A stretch of DNA of 64,000 nt from Adiantum capillus-veneris (GCA_014529385.2 CM043969.1:17840446-17904445); one strand, 5' to 3'; positions 1 to 12,600 are shown, counted from the stretch's first letter. Translations and numbers: made by a program. Notes: generated from the sequence alone by a model not told the origin.

Positions 1-61
1 ATACGGTAATAGCAATGATAATAGTAGCGATAATAATCGCAATAATATTTATAGTGCAAAA

Positions 62-64
<3 letters not shown>

Positions 65-108
<44 letters not shown>
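65..108. repeat. poly-C homopolymer tract (44 C)
   Basis: An uninterrupted run of 44 cytosines. Two more long C runs lie in the LTRs of G1. The length is unreliable because homopolymers this long are poorly resolved by every sequencing method. Confidence 0.95.
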
Positions 109-110
<2 letters not shown>

Positions 111-1834
111 TTCTTTGGCTAGCCCATTTTGGACTCACTCTCTATAAAATGTGATGAAGGGCCACGGTAAAGATTTTCTCTATAAAATGTGATAAAGGGC
201 CACGGTAAAGATTTTCAAAATTTCATAATGAAAGAAATAATATGCTATGTTGGTTTTATATTAATTAACACTTTACACTACTACTTTAGTCAAATAAAGT
301 TTAACCTCTTTTTTGTATAGATGTACATTCCTCTCGTACACCATCGCCTCCATATTATAGCCATGGAGACCACTCTCATACGATGGGACATGAAGAAGAG
401 CCATTTGCACCTTCATAGAGAGATCCTTTTTTTTTTTATAAAGAGTAGCAGATTCCATGTTGGTGTGATTGATGATGAGTCTTACATCAAAGGACACAAT
501 GCATATCACATGAGTCAGATTGGGGTGTTTATGCTTATGCACCAACGTCCGCACATTGAAATGAACTTATGGTTAGTGTTCTTTAGTCTAATGTTTACTT
601 ATTTAAATTCCTATAGCTTGCTATGTCAATAATAAAGATAATATTTCACATGTAGAGATATGCATCTTTAGTTGATGATGAGAATTCCATCTATGATGAA
701 TCTGCTTGTCATTCTTACACACAACACTATATGCATTCTAAAATTGCGAATGGATGTCTTGTGATAACCTTTGCCTTTTGGCCTTGAGAGCGAGGTTGGT
801 GGAGATTATGAATTTTTCAATCATCTATTGCCTTCAGTGTAGATATATAATTACAGACAATATATAAATGGCATGAAAGATCTCTTCCTAAATATTGAGA
901 GATTTTAGCTTTTGAGGTTCTCGCTACATGATAGCTCCTTCTAGCATTTGGGATGGAGGATGTGGCCTATTCATTGAAAATTCTATAAATATTAACACAT
1001 TCAGAAGGTGACCCTTATGTACTTTTGTGGACCCATATATGGATGGGTCCCCTGGCATCAGTTTGCACATTACATCCACAATATGACCACTTATGATCTC
1101 AGTGCAGCCTCCCTTTTAGATAGAGACATTACCCACACAAAAATGGTCCAAGATACATTCTTGTAAATGTTATTAGATCATTACGTGCTATCTTAGTCAT
1201 AAACTATTAGTGAACTGCAGATTTCCTCCACCTCTAGGTTGAATATGTAAAAGTGTAAACATGAAACACGCACTTGTGGAATATGTATCAAAGTTTTGAA
1301 AGTTATACGTCTATATTTGATACTATTTAGTTTTTACTTAATCAATTTATTTCCTTCTTAGTTGATAAGAGTTTGCTACAAAATATTAAGTTTGATTTTT
1401 GTATATGAAATGCTTATTATCGTATCTATGTGATAGGTTCTAGATTATGATGTTGAAAATGATGTGCATCTACCTTCTCCTGGCATCTCACATATGTCAA
1501 TTGAATGCATAAAACTCTTTCTTAAGAGTGATCCAAACACTTATGATAGATCAACGAAACTATATGGTTCTCATTTTGACAAAAAGAATAATGTTTTATA
1601 TGACGATAATGGAATGGATGATTTTATTCATGATTGGTAATAAGAAAGTAAAACATGTGATAAAGAAAGTTTTCATAGAGAAAAATCACTTGGGAAAATC
1701 TAGGAAGGCCCAAATTTATCACGGTTAAGCGTGAGTTATGCTTGGAGCAATGCATGCCTTTTAGCACTATTAAAATAAATAAGCATTGCATTATATCTTA
1801 ATGTTTCAAAACCTAATCTGTATGTGGTGTTTGC
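109..1834. other. no gene recognised; AT-rich flank of the CACTA relic
   Basis: Short open frames only, none with a motif I recognise. Since a CACTA-type transposase relic starts just downstream on the same strand, part of this stretch may be its decayed 5' portion, but no CACTA terminal sequence or subterminal repeat array was found. Confidence 0.4.
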
Positions 1835-4800
1835 TTGAAATGTTGCAGAGGCTACTATCTCAAAAGAAAATTACCCTCAAATACTGTCCTTTCTACATCA
1901 AGAGATGAGGTAAAAAAAATGTTGAGCAAACTTGGACTCGATTACAACACCATTCACGTACGTCCCATCAATTATATTTTGTATAGAGGTGAATACAAAA
2001 ATAAAATAGAAACACCCAATATGTAAAACATCTCATTATAAAGATACAATAAAAAATATCCCTCAATAGGTGCTTTGAAATTTTTCATTGACACCCCATA
2101 TACAACACAAATTTCGAACCCAGATTTAGTAAGACTCATGGAGTATGGAGCAAAATAATGAAAGTACATATGGGATTATGAGAATTCTCTCTGATTGTCC
2201 TTCTTTCAAGATATTAATACAAAATGGCCAAAGATTGAAGAAGAACCACGACCTTGGGGGTTGCACTATGTAATCATGTTAATGCATAAAGTGAGTTCAA
2301 AAGGAGGGATTTTACAATGCAAAAATTTTAGGCAATTTAACACAAATACATTAAAATAAGGGGGCTTTATATTCAATTTTGGAAAAAAAATCTTAAAATG
2401 GGTCATCTTATATATTCAGACATGTTAACAGAGGGGTTTTTTTCATATCCCGTGTGTGCATGTTAGAGACCACAACACATTAAGGTGGGTGTTGACTTGA
2501 ATGGTGTGAATCCGTTCTCCATGCACTCAAGTAAATGGTCTACTTGGCCAGTAGTTCTAGTTAACTACAATTTGTCCCCCTTTATTTTCTTTAAAAAGGA
2601 GCATTTACTTTTTTCTCTCATAATTGTTAGAAAACGTTAAGTTAAAAATATACATTTTACACCTCTAGTCAGTGACCTCCAAAAGTTATGGAGAGGCATA
2701 GACGTACTTGATATGTCAAAAGTGGAAAATGAAAGAAAATTTACAAATTGTGAAATTTTAGCATGGACTATACACTACTTTCTCGCCTATGGATTTTGTG
2801 TCAGTACTGATTTGTGTTTAAGTAATTCATACAAGTATATATCATCATGCTAAATATTTTACTGTGGATGCGGGATGCTCAACCAAAGGTTGTAACTCTT
2901 GTCCCTCTTGTAGTGATTGGTTGAAATCTATGACTATATATCATCATGCTAAATATTTTACCATGGATGCAGGATGTTCAATCAAATCTTATAAATTTTG
3001 TTCCTCTTGTATTGATTGGTTGAAATCTATGCATGATAGTAAACATCTCAAAAAATATATATATATCTTCAACACAAATGTACTATGTCAAAGCACAAAA
3101 ACTAGACATTGTAATGGAAAGGTCAACAATGGACTAGTCTAAAACAAACGACACATAAAGATATGTACTAGAAGTAAATTGAAGGGCCTATCAATCCAGA
3201 GTTAGATCTTGCAAGCAACACAGATGATGATCAATATCAACGATGACCTCTAACATCCTCTATCTTTGTATGGTTTTCTGTAGAGTATTTGGAAGGATTC
3301 AAAGATTTTTCATCTTTTTTATCCTATGTATATTTTTCAAAATGTAGGCTTGTCTTTGTGGAAACGTCTCATTGATTTGAAGGGCACGGAAGCAGCTCAA
3401 AAAAACTTAAAAGAGAAAAATTACAAATGCAACTTGTGGCATCACGTTCATGAAGAGACAAGTCAAAAAGGATATGCACCTGCACCATGGCTGCTTACCT
3501 TTGAAGAGACTAACAAACCTTAATTATAGAATACACTCTATTCATACACCCATGAGCTATGGTGTGTCATTGAAGAACATATTCACTATGGACAACATGA
3601 GTCTTTTGACCTTAAAGACACATGATTGGCATAATTTGATCAAGGTAACCGAATCTTTTTTTATTGTAGCAAGTTGTTGCTCCAACCAAATGATACTAAT
3701 ATGATTGTAAATTGATACATGCATCATGTTCTCCCCCTTGTTATTGATGGTTGTTTAATAAGTGATATCCAAGATGCTATTTATGGTTTAGGGGAGCTAG
3801 CAATGTATTTATATAGCTTGAAAATGTTCATATATGTTCTTTTAATAAACCTATACACATTGTTCTTATCTTTTTTTTTAAGATGGACTACATGTAAGGA
3901 GATTGATACAAGGTCAATACTGCAAAAGAAAAGAGAATGCATTGAGATCCTTTGCTTGGTAGAGAAAGAGCCACCAATTCATTTTTTGATATTCAAGTCC
4001 ATGTGCACATCCATCTTGTGGATGAAACAGAGTCGCACATGTTGTCAGTACTAATTGGATATTTTGAGTTGAGAGATTCATGGGAGTTTTGAAGGGGCTT
4101 GTTTTCCAAAGAGCACAAGTAGGGGGTTCAATGGTCAAGGAATGGGTACTTGGAGAGTGCATGCTCTACCTTTCACAGTACCTTGAGCATGTTGGCAAAG
4201 ATACTCCTCACAGATAGACAATAGATGAGTCTCTTACACTGTCAGATGAGGTGTTATGTGGCAAGGGTATTCTACACAAGCTCACAGCAGCAAAACCTGA
4301 AAATTTCCAAGTTTTTTTATTTACAACTCACACTATATGGAAAGGTTTGTCAAAGAGAACCAGGATGTTTGCAACCCACAAAGAAGATGAAGAGGTAACA
4401 AGTCTACCAACAATGAACCTCCATCTATTCTTTCATGGTTATCTAAATGTATCAGAAATGGAATTTTGAAAGGGGAAGATATCATTGAGGAGGAAAGAGA
4501 TAATGTATTTGGATGTGATAGAGAAGTAATAATTTTTTAATGAATTTATATCAATGTAGTTATTTTAATATCTCTATGATTTAATATTACAAAGTTTTTT
4601 GGATGTGATAGAGAAGTATTAATTCTTCTATAAATGTATATCTATGTAGTTGTTTGAATTTCTCTATGAATATATATGAAAGTTGTTTGAATTCATAATA
4701 ATATTGCTTAAAATTTATGTACTTGGTTTTGTACTTTTAGGTATCCATGTACGGCAACATGTGGGCCTATTTGGGCAACATCTTCAAATGAACAAAATTG

Positions 4801-5233
4801 ATCAACAACGCGTTACTCAAGATTTATGCATTGTTTCATCTTTTAGGCATCAATCACGTGCAAGTGTAAGAGATACAAAGCCTATCAATGATGATGAGCT
4901 TGGCTATGTGGGGACCATAATTGGTATTATTAATGAACTTTCGTGTTTCCAAGGTAATAACAGTTTTTAGATATACAAAAAATTGACACTATTGACTTCA
5001 AAGTTTCTTTTGAAAGTATTTTTGATATCTTATGTTAAAACAGATTGTATTGGAGATTGATCAGTTTAGTGTGGAGTGTAACGAGGCTAGAGCCACGATG
5101 AGATAAGAACTATGTGGTTTTTGGTCAGTCGACTCTTCAAAACCATTACGGACAACACAAGAACCATATATTTTGCCAGCACATTCTGAGCAAGCTTTCT
5201 TCTACATTTTTCCAGATTCCCTCAGTCCATGGA
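1835..5233 (+). pseudogene. CACTA (En/Spm) TNP2-like transposase, decayed
   Basis: Fragments of a TNP2-type transposase lie in the order expected for the family. About 1860-2000 has the segment upstream of the metal-binding part (LSKLGLDYNTIH, then YILYRGEY). About 3588-3645 has the core motif LKTHDWHNLIK, matching the family's LKSHDCHVLM. About 3719-3800 reads VLPLVIDGCLISDIQDA. About 3980-4030 reads FFDIQVHVHIHLVDE. About 4074-4200 reads RFMGVLKGLVFQ... then MVKEWVLGECMLYLSQYLE. About 5150-5220 has the C-terminal motif EPYILPAHSEQAFFY followed by a GTAAGT splice donor. The pieces are in different frames with stops between; some gaps may be introns (for example a T-rich acceptor near 3880). 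Family assignment is from motif recall, not a search. It is not functional. Confidence 0.72.
2837..3035. repeat. two-copy tandem duplication (~100 bp) inside the CACTA relic
   Basis: Two diverged direct copies of a unit beginning TATATCATCATGCTAAATAT, the second from about 2936. Each contains TGTAGTGATTGGTTGAAATC or a near match. The duplication is local and lies in a non-conserved part of the relic. Confidence 0.8.
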
Positions 5234-5497
5234 GGTAAGTCATGCATATCAAGCCTCCGAGCGTCCGATACTTGACACCACCAACTCAAATTGGGCCTCA
5301 TAAGAGATTAATCAAGACAATCTTACCAAGAACAACACAACTTCTACACATTCCCATCCCCTTAAAGCATTAGCACATGACAACTACTCTAACAAAGAAA
5401 AGAGTGACATTGACGTAATGGATGATGAAACAAAACATCTTTCCTTAGAGTTGGACATTGAGCCTTTGGGAGACCTCAACCACCATTTGGTTTGACA

Positions 5498-5499
<2 letters not shown>

Positions 5500-5552
<53 letters not shown>

Positions 5553-5557
5553 ACTCA

Positions 5558-5602
<45 letters not shown>
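5500..5602. repeat. (CT)n-(AC)n compound microsatellite
   Basis: About 50 bp of CT repeats with a few interruptions run directly into about 44 bp of AC repeats. The same CT-then-AC order recurs near 59.1 and 61.9 kb. Confidence 0.95.
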
Positions 5603-5604
<2 letters not shown>

Positions 5605-6283
5605 GTTTTGACAATTGAAGAGCTTCAAGAAGCAATGAAAGACAACAAAGAGATTAAATTGATCATTGATCTCTTTCCAAGTTTGATTGAACCCTAAAGA
5701 AGAGAGTACCATAGAAGAGAATGAGCACTATAATCCATTTAAAATAATGAACACTTATATCTATCAGTAAGAACAAACTTCTCAAATTTTAATTTTTTTC
5801 ATTGACCTATTTAAACATTACTAACACCAAGTGGGTTGGGCGGGGAGTCACTTGGTGATAGCCCTGTATGACTACTTGGGGTTCACCTCCCCATAGACTC
5901 GATTTTTTCTTTTGGAACAGGTCTTCTCAAGCTTCGCATCAAGTATCAAGCAACTGATCTGAATTATGTTTCTATAATATTTCAAACTCTTGAAATGCTA
6001 AGTATCATCAGTTTTTGAAATGTTTTCAAAGAGTCTATAATTTTGAGTGTCATATGGTCCAATGTTCCTTTTTTTTGTGTGTGGTTATTACTAATTCTTG
6101 CTTGGGTATTGATGTCAAAGTTATTGTTTTTAGCTTCAGTCATCTTCAGTCAAATTTCATTTCATTATGGTACTTATTTTTTGTCACATAGACATATACA
6201 TCACCCTCATTATGGTTGTATAAGATTGGAATTTCATAGGTTATTTTGGTCTTTTGGAGACACAACCTATACATTTTATTTTG

Positions 6284-6287
<4 letters not shown>
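5603..6287. other. no gene recognised; possible SINE-like GC island at 5835-5905
   Basis: No coding motif. Around 5835-5905 a GC-rich patch contains GGGGTTCACCTCCCC, which resembles a pol III B box (GGTTCRANTCC), in otherwise AT-rich DNA. I could not fit a clean A box or a tRNA cloverleaf, so this is only a weak SINE candidate. Confidence 0.25.

Positions 6288-6321
<34 letters not shown>
6288..6321. repeat. (CT)n microsatellite at LINE A 5' junction
   Basis: A CT run that directly abuts the truncated 5' end of the LINE copy that follows. Confidence 0.9.
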
Positions 6322-6326
<5 letters not shown>

Positions 6327-7895
6327 GATTCATTACTATGACTCCAACTTTTATGCTTGCTTGAATATGGATAGAGATCATCCCTTTGTTGAACTAGAGG
6401 GATACATTGCTCATTACAAGGATCAAGGTGAAGTCATTGTTTTTGGAGACATGAATGCTCCCACAAATATGTTACAACACGACACACAACAAGTAGACAT
6501 GCCGCATGTCTCAAGAAGAATGGATGACTCATACATGTATAATCGAAGTTCTAATGATGCAAAAGAAGTGGATCACTATGGAAAGTCACTTCTACATATG
6601 TGCAATAGTACCGGAATGCTCATTGCAAATGGTGTATCTCTATGGCAAGGCACCAATGACTTTACATGTAGAAAGCACAACGGTGCTAGCGTGATTGACT
6701 ATATGTTGTTCTCGGAAGCCACTCTAGAATGCATACAAAGCTTTACACTTGGTGAATGGAATCCGGAATCGGATCATAGGATGTTATGTATTGACCTCAA
6801 GTGTGGTAAACGGCCCGAGCATGCAGCCTCCAATCATGATGTGAATCATTTGTACCTACGTCTAGACCTCAAACAAGCACTTATATATGCTGATATGGTG
6901 GACCAAATGTTAAGCATGATAGAGCATCAAGAGAGCCGAACATTAGAATGCAAGTGGAAAGTTTTCAAAGAAGTAATTTTCTCTTGTGCGAAGGAATGCT
7001 TTTCGGTGAAACACATGTCTTGCAAAAGGTCTAAGAAGGGTAGCACCAAGAAGAAATGGGGACATGGAATGTAGTCAAGCCCGAAAACACTTGCTAAGAT
7101 TGGATGCAATCAAAGACAAGGAAGTTACTTGGAATGTTCACACACATACAAAGCACTTGTTCAAAAGAAGAGGAGAAGGTGGGAAGTCGAAAAACAACTT
7201 CTTTTAGCACAAGAGAAAGCACATGCATGTGGCAAGTTTTGGCAAAATCTAAAAGGCAAGCGCGTTGAGAGCTTTGGTGACTTGACTCTTGAGGATATGT
7301 ATATGCATTGTAAGAACCTCTATGAGCAACCCAATGTTGATAAGATGGAGTGTTGTAGCTCCCTTCCATTTATGTCTCCCTTCTTTACCATTGAAGATGT
7401 ATGCCGCGCGCTTGAGAAACTTGCTACTCGCAAGCCCCAAACTACAAATCTCTCTTCTTCTCGGAACGAGGTAACCGAACCCATTCCTACATCCTTGAGC
7501 CCATCCCGTTGAGTGCGATCAGCACCATTGCCTCCATTCGTCTTAGCTCCCATTCTCTACACTGCGATCCGCACTGGTGAGGAGTGTCATCGACTTTGCA
7601 CCTTATGCCCTCGTCAAGTGTGAGAGAGTGAGTACCACACACTACTTGAGTGCTCAGCTTTTGACCACATTAGGTCCTCTTTTCCCCATATATTCAGCCA
7701 TGATCTCTCCCTACATACCTTCCTCTCCCAACCACGATGTGGACTCTCTATTGCAACGCTCATTTCAGCCATTTTTGAGCATCGAGAGTCACTTATGAAG
7801 TCCACTCACACCACGTGACATGTTCATTTGGTCCCATAGGTCATATTTGACCTCCCAGGACGATAATAGAACTATCTATCTCTCTCTCTCTCTCA
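6322..7895 (+). mobile_element. LINE copy A, 5'-truncated, reverse transcriptase deleted
   Basis: The first part (to about 7435) is an AP-type endonuclease region plus linker. It has GDMNA near 6448, SDHR near 6770 and the K/R-rich linker VQKKRRRWEV near 7160. The sequence then jumps at about 7436 straight to the C-terminal tail seen in LINE copy B (PQTTNLSSS...), so the whole reverse transcriptase is missing. The tail continues into a cysteine-rich region (near 7590-7640) and ends at GAACTATCTATC followed by (CT)n, the same 3' end as copy B. At least one frameshift and stop lie near 7070-7130. The long frame that includes it starts upstream in unrelated sequence and should not be read as one protein. 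Confidence 0.85.
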
Positions 7896-8290
7896 CATAG
7901 TGATTACTAACCATGCATTGTCCCATCTATGTCATGGAAGATTGGCCATTTCTTGTAGTATTATTCTATCATTCCATCTCAATCCAAAGTTTTCCAAACT
8001 CTTGCTATAGTTCGGCAATCACAATTTTTTTGTCAAGGTCTATTTGATCTCTATAGAGAAGATAACAAGTCAATAGTTATAAGCATTTAAAACAACACGT
8101 TGATACAAACGGCCAAAGTATGCATAGTCGAGGCATGTAAATCTCTCCAATGTGCTGGCAAAACAGTTGTCCACCTTTTATGGACACAACCCGCCCGTCC
8201 ATGTTGATGTTTCATGTGACAATCTAGGACTTGATGCACGTCCAAAATGATCCCAGTGCTCAACATTGGGCCCTGGTGAGGGTGTGGTAG
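7896..8290. other. no gene recognised
   Basis: Unique-looking AT-rich DNA without coding motifs or long repeats visible by eye. Confidence 0.5.
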
Positions 8291-8500
8291 ACACATGGGA
8301 CCCCGATGAAGATACTATGAGGGTCGAAAAAGGTCCCGAGGCCATAGAGGTATGCCAGCAAACTCGTCGAGAAGAGACATTGCGTGCATGAATTAAGTGG
8401 GACCTTGACGAAGAGAATGTCGAGGTCGAAGAAGGTCCCGAGGCCATAGAGGTACGCCATCGGACTCTTCCAGAAGAGACACTACATGCATGTATTACCA
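8291..8500 (+). repeat. two-copy ~100-bp tandem repeat with coding-like character
   Basis: Two direct copies (about 8297-8397 and 8398-8498), each holding GGTCCCGAGGCCATAGAGGT. On + both copies translate in one frame to an acidic repeat containing GPEAIEV and (P/R)EETL(R/H)A, separated by one stop. Differences fall mostly at positions that preserve residues, so this may be a remnant of a repetitive protein. I do not recognise the family. Confidence 0.5.
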
Positions 8501-9170
8501 AAAAGGTAATTAGATGAACATTTTTGGAAACATTTTATGTTTATAATTAGAGATTGAACTAATATCGTGTAGCCTAGTCTTACTATGTGGCTTGCCGATA
8601 GTGATTGACACGTTTGTGATGGTGGCTGAGTAGCACTAGCTGGCTCTACAAGGGGGGCCCTACTATCATCACAAGTTTTGGTGACAAAATGGTATAACTT
8701 ATACACAATATATATACATGCATACATAGCTTTACATAAAAAGAGATTCAACAAGTGTACCAGTCATGTGTGTGGGTCTCATGAAGAGTCCTTATCTGGG
8801 CATAGAGATCTCAACATCTCTTGTATGGGATCCCCCAACTCCCTATCAGGGAGCTACTGGTACTCTATGATGTCCTCTGATATGTGCTCCCTTGAAGAGT
8901 GCCGGTAGCTTGTAATAGGCCCTTCAAGGCCAGTAGTAGCCCCCCTTGACCTGAGGTGGGAGCCATCAAAATGGCCTATTTAAAAATTTTATGTTTTAGT
9001 CAGCCATTTGATTCGAATAAGATTGGACAAAAAACAGACGACGAATAGAAAATACTAAATTGCAATGCATGCATTCTACTATTTTTCTTGGATTTGATTT
9101 CTTTACTTTGCTTCTTCCTCATTTTCTCATCCTCACTGGAACTAAAGGGAGACAATACATCCACATGGCC
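8501..9170. other. no gene recognised
   Basis: No supported coding region, RNA gene or terminal repeat. Short open frames on both strands lack recognisable motifs. Confidence 0.45.
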
Positions 9171-9318
9171 CCCCCACATCATTGCTAATGTGGTATTTGT
9201 ATTTGATAGCATAAATGGATTGTAAACAAATGCAGTACCTCAAATGCAACCTCTAGTGACACACTGGGGAATATCCTTGCGATAACTTCTCAAAATGAAG
9301 GACATATGGGATTTAATT
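9171..9318. repeat. left half of an interspersed repeat split by G1
   Basis: Matches the unit tandemly repeated at 41.85-42.82 kb: a GGTATTT...TTGAT..CATAAAT segment, then TACCTCAAATGCA, then a 'tgggGAAT...aactCTTCAAA.tGAAG' block. Its continuation (TTGATGCACCTTTCAATCC) is found beyond G1 at 29077. This gives the pre-insertion site of G1 independently. Confidence 0.85.
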
Positions 9319-10077
9319 TGTCATAAAAGCTAATATCTAACCAACCCAAATAAGTTTCTCATATTAAACTGATCATTTAATGTGGGAGAATAAATGGGAA
9401 CAAGGGCTAGAATATAGACATGTGCTTACAGACGTATCTCAACATGGGGCCAATGGTAAAGGGGTCCAAATGAGAGATGGTTTGTCAAAGATAAAGGCTA
9501 GCTAATGGAGCTTAAAGACCTTAGGGTTATCTTCACTAAATACCTCTAAAGGTTAGTGGTAAAAGTACTTTGACCTTAGGTAAGCTAGGGATGTGCTTGA
9601 GGTGGGAACCCTACCCAAGCTTGAGGTGCTTGTCGTGCTTGCTGACTAAGGTGCTTAAGGTGCTTAATGACTAAGGTGTTAAGTTGCTCCATAATTAAGG
9701 TCCTTGAGGGGGTAAGGTACTCAAATTCAAAGCAAAGAGAGAACACACATACACCCTCACACAAGGCATCCTTGGTACAAAGAAATCAGCAAGGACACTT
9801 GTCAACCTCCTCTTCATGTTGCCCTCATAGTGTTCCTAAAGCCTATTGGTTAGCCTCCCAAGGGATCCAATGATAATTTAGTTGATTTAATTAATTATTT
9901 TTGCATTTATCAAGTCTTCTCTCTCAAAGGGGAAAGGGGGACACTTGTCCCAAGGCTACCCTTGTTGCTTGATATGCACTAAGCCTGTGATTGGCCAAGC
10001 TTGAGGAGGTCTAATCAGGTGCCAAAGAGTGCTAGAAGAGGGGGGTGGGAGGTATACTCTCCCCCTCCCCCCCCCCC

Positions 10078-10108
<31 letters not shown>

Positions 10109-10800
10109 ACACACACACACTCATTGTGTGAAGTGCAAAGTGCAAGAGCTCCATCTCCTTATCCAAGCTAGTAGAGAAGTTGAGAGCCTACACAACACTC
10201 TTGGCTATGGAATGCAAATCTAACCAAGATCCATGCTTCAATGCTTAAGCTTGCCATCTTTTCCATCTTCATTACTATGCTATTATGTATGCTAGCAAGA
10301 AGAGTGATGATAAATGAGGAACTATTTCTTTCTCCTATGAATGTTCCTTCTTCCTCTTCCCTACCCTCATTCCCCGCTAGCTCTCTCCACCTTTGAAGGT
10401 GTTTGAGGCCTTGGGACTAAGGCTGGGGATAGTTAATGCTTTTTACAAAGACTATGTTATTCTCGTGATGTATGAAGCTTTCCATCTTCATTGCATCACC
10501 TACATCACAAGGAACACAAAGATTGTATTGTACCACGTCTCTCTTGATGGGAATTTATAATACAAAAGCCTATTGGAGGGGGGACCGGCTCCACATAAAT
10601 CCTATCCTCATCTGTTGTCAAGTTCTCTAAACTCTCTCTGTTGCAAAATTATTATTCATGCCAAGTTAATTAAGTATATGATTATGTTGTTATCATCAAT
10701 TAAGTTCACCCTCTATGTTCTCAAAGTAGTCTCACAAAAATGCTCTCTTTAATTCTCCTAATTTCGCTAATCTCAAAGTTCATAGGCCATTTCCATTACA
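9319..10800 (+). repeat. G1 5' LTR (1482 bp)
   Basis: Begins TGTCATAAAA and ends CCATTTCCATTACA, directly before the primer site. It contains a minisatellite of GACTAAGGTGCTT-type units (about 9610-9715) and a (C)n(AC)n tract (about 10067-10120). The last 110 bp differ from the 3' LTR at about six positions, implying an old insertion. Confidence 0.93.
10067..10120. repeat. poly-C/(AC)n compound microsatellite in G1 5' LTR
   Basis: About 28 C followed by about 13 AC units. The homologous site in the 3' LTR (28329-28382) has about 33 C and fewer AC units, so the tract was in the founding LTR and has drifted in length. Confidence 0.95.
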
Positions 10801-10801
10801 T

Positions 10802-10814
10802 TGGTATCAGAGCT
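10802..10814 (+). promoter_or_regulatory. G1 primer binding site (initiator tRNA-Met)
   Basis: TGGTATCAGAGCT one base after the LTR end, the standard plant initiator-Met complement. It fixes the LTR boundary and + orientation. Confidence 0.93.
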
Positions 10815-11199
10815 ATTGGTTTCTCTTTCTTGCTTAAGAAGAGAGGTCCTTAAGTTTTCCATGAAAGGTTGGGCATGTTTACTCCAATAGGGTAAGTGGG
10901 ACAGGGGTCTATTATCTTGGTTGAGAAGGACTTAGTTCAAGGTACACCGTTGGGAACTATAGTCTTAATAATGGAGCCTCTCGGGTCTTGCGTTTGGCTT
11001 TACCATTATTGAGCTACAAGCAAGCTCCACAAGAGCCATAATCAACCGTGCAATGTTAGACCCTTTCCACTAGTCTTTGCAGTCAACAGTGTCTAAACCA
11101 CGAGTGTGGCTGCTTGAGAACTGATTTTCAAAGGTAAAGAAGAGTAGGGACTTTGAGGGTACCAAAGCACAAAGTAATCTATACATAAGTTTAATTAGC

Positions 11200-12600
11200 A
11201 TGGCTAACAATAACCAAGAGAGTAGAACAAACATTGATAAATTTTATTTTGCACATGAAGGTGCTAATGATGATGCCCCCATGTTTGTCAATTGTCTTGT
11301 TACTAGGTTGCAGCAAGCTACGGGCAACCTTGCTTTGCAAGCCAAACTTATTCAACAACTTTGCGCTTATGGGATTTTCCTTCCTCTCCAAGAGGAGAGA
11401 GATCTTAGGAGGCCTCTCTCCAAGAGGAGAGAGATCTTAGGAGGCCTCTTGATGATACCCCCAAAAGAAGACTCTCTCCCATACAAGAGGAGGAATCCAA
11501 AGAACAAGAAAGTAATAAATCCCTAAGTTCCTTTGAAGATGTGGCTCCACGAAGATGGTGGTCTAGACAGTCGCCAACTCCTCCCAAGAGGAAACGGTCA
11601 ACCCACAATCCTTCTCCTTGTCACTCTGAATGGGAAGAGAGGAAACAAAGGAAGAAAAGGGCAAGAAAGAGGTCACCCTCTTCTCCTTCTTATTCACCTT
11701 CCTCCTCTTCCGACAAATGTTATGGCTATTCTCCAAGAGAATACAAGAGGGGAGGACATCGCAAATCTTACCCTGCATGGAAGGTCACAAAAGCTCAAGA
11801 AGTTCAAAGAGGGAGGAAAGAGTATCTCTTTTCTCACCTATGATGGAACCTTTGGTGCTACCAACAAAGTATTGGCCTTCATCTAGCAATTTGATGCGGC
11901 CTTTTGGAGACGTGGGCTTCACAAAGTCCTCCAAGCTACGCCATGTAGCTATGCACTTCCAGAAATCCGCTCATCAATGGTGGGCTAGCCTTCATGGAGA
12001 TGGTGAAGCCCCAAAGACATGGAAAACTCTACGAGTTTCCATCATGAAGCAATTCCTTGCAAGCGATGCAAAGAACAAAGTGTTTATCAAATGGTGGAGT
12101 TTGAAGCTTCTCTTCTAGACAAGTTTTGCGATTTACATCTCAAGGCTACTGTCTTTCAAAAGATAGACTTTGCCAAGAAAAAGCAACAATTCTGTGCGGG
12201 ATTATCTGAAGACATGGCCGAGTATGTCAACTCTCAACGGCCTAGTTCTATCACCAAAGTAATCCACGTTACCATGGTTACTTCATGTATCAAGTTCCAA
12301 CAAGGGGCTAGAAGGAATGCCAAGCCCATGGAAAGCAAAGACAAAAGTGATACAAAGGGAAAAACCAATGCCCAAAATTCTTCCCAAGGCAATTCCAACA
12401 GCAAAAACAACAACAATCAGTCCAAGGAGAAGGGAGTCAACAAAGGTAAAAACAAACTCTCTCTTGAATATCTTGAAGCTTTTTTCAAGAATCATAAATG
12501 TTTTAAGTGCGGGGAGCAAGGACATGGCTATCATTCTTGCCCCAAGAGAAATGCCCGCAATGAGACTCCTAGAGCGTCCACTATTGAAGCTCTAAAAGAG
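11200..12600 (+). pseudogene. gag: G1 gag
   Basis: Starts at ATG 11200 (MANNNQESRTN) and runs through several frames. A 33-bp direct duplication sits near 11384-11441. The capsid-like core (SAHQWWASLHGDGEAPKTW, then QFLASDAKNKV) is at about 11960-12090. A CCHC zinc knuckle (CFKCGEQGHGYHSC) lies at about 12500-12541 in the frame open to 13251. The gag-to-knuckle order is that of gypsy Gag. At least two frameshifts and a stop near 11526 break it. Confidence 0.85.

Noticed and set aside
2837-3035. CRISPR-like or satellite array
   Set aside because: Only two diverged copies without spacer structure; a local tandem duplication.
5835-5905. tRNA gene
   Set aside because: A B-box-like GGTTCACCTCC is present but no cloverleaf or convincing A box could be folded; kept only as a weak SINE hint.
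6043-6330. N-terminal 95 codons of the long + frame that reaches into LINE A
   Set aside because: Unrelated AT-rich DNA plus a CT microsatellite fused by chance to the LINE frame; copy B shows the LINE sequence upstream is different.
8178-8501. 107-codon - strand open frame with SSRRVCWHTSMASGP repeats
   Set aside because: It is the antisense shadow of the ~100-bp tandem repeat; no homologous motif recognised.
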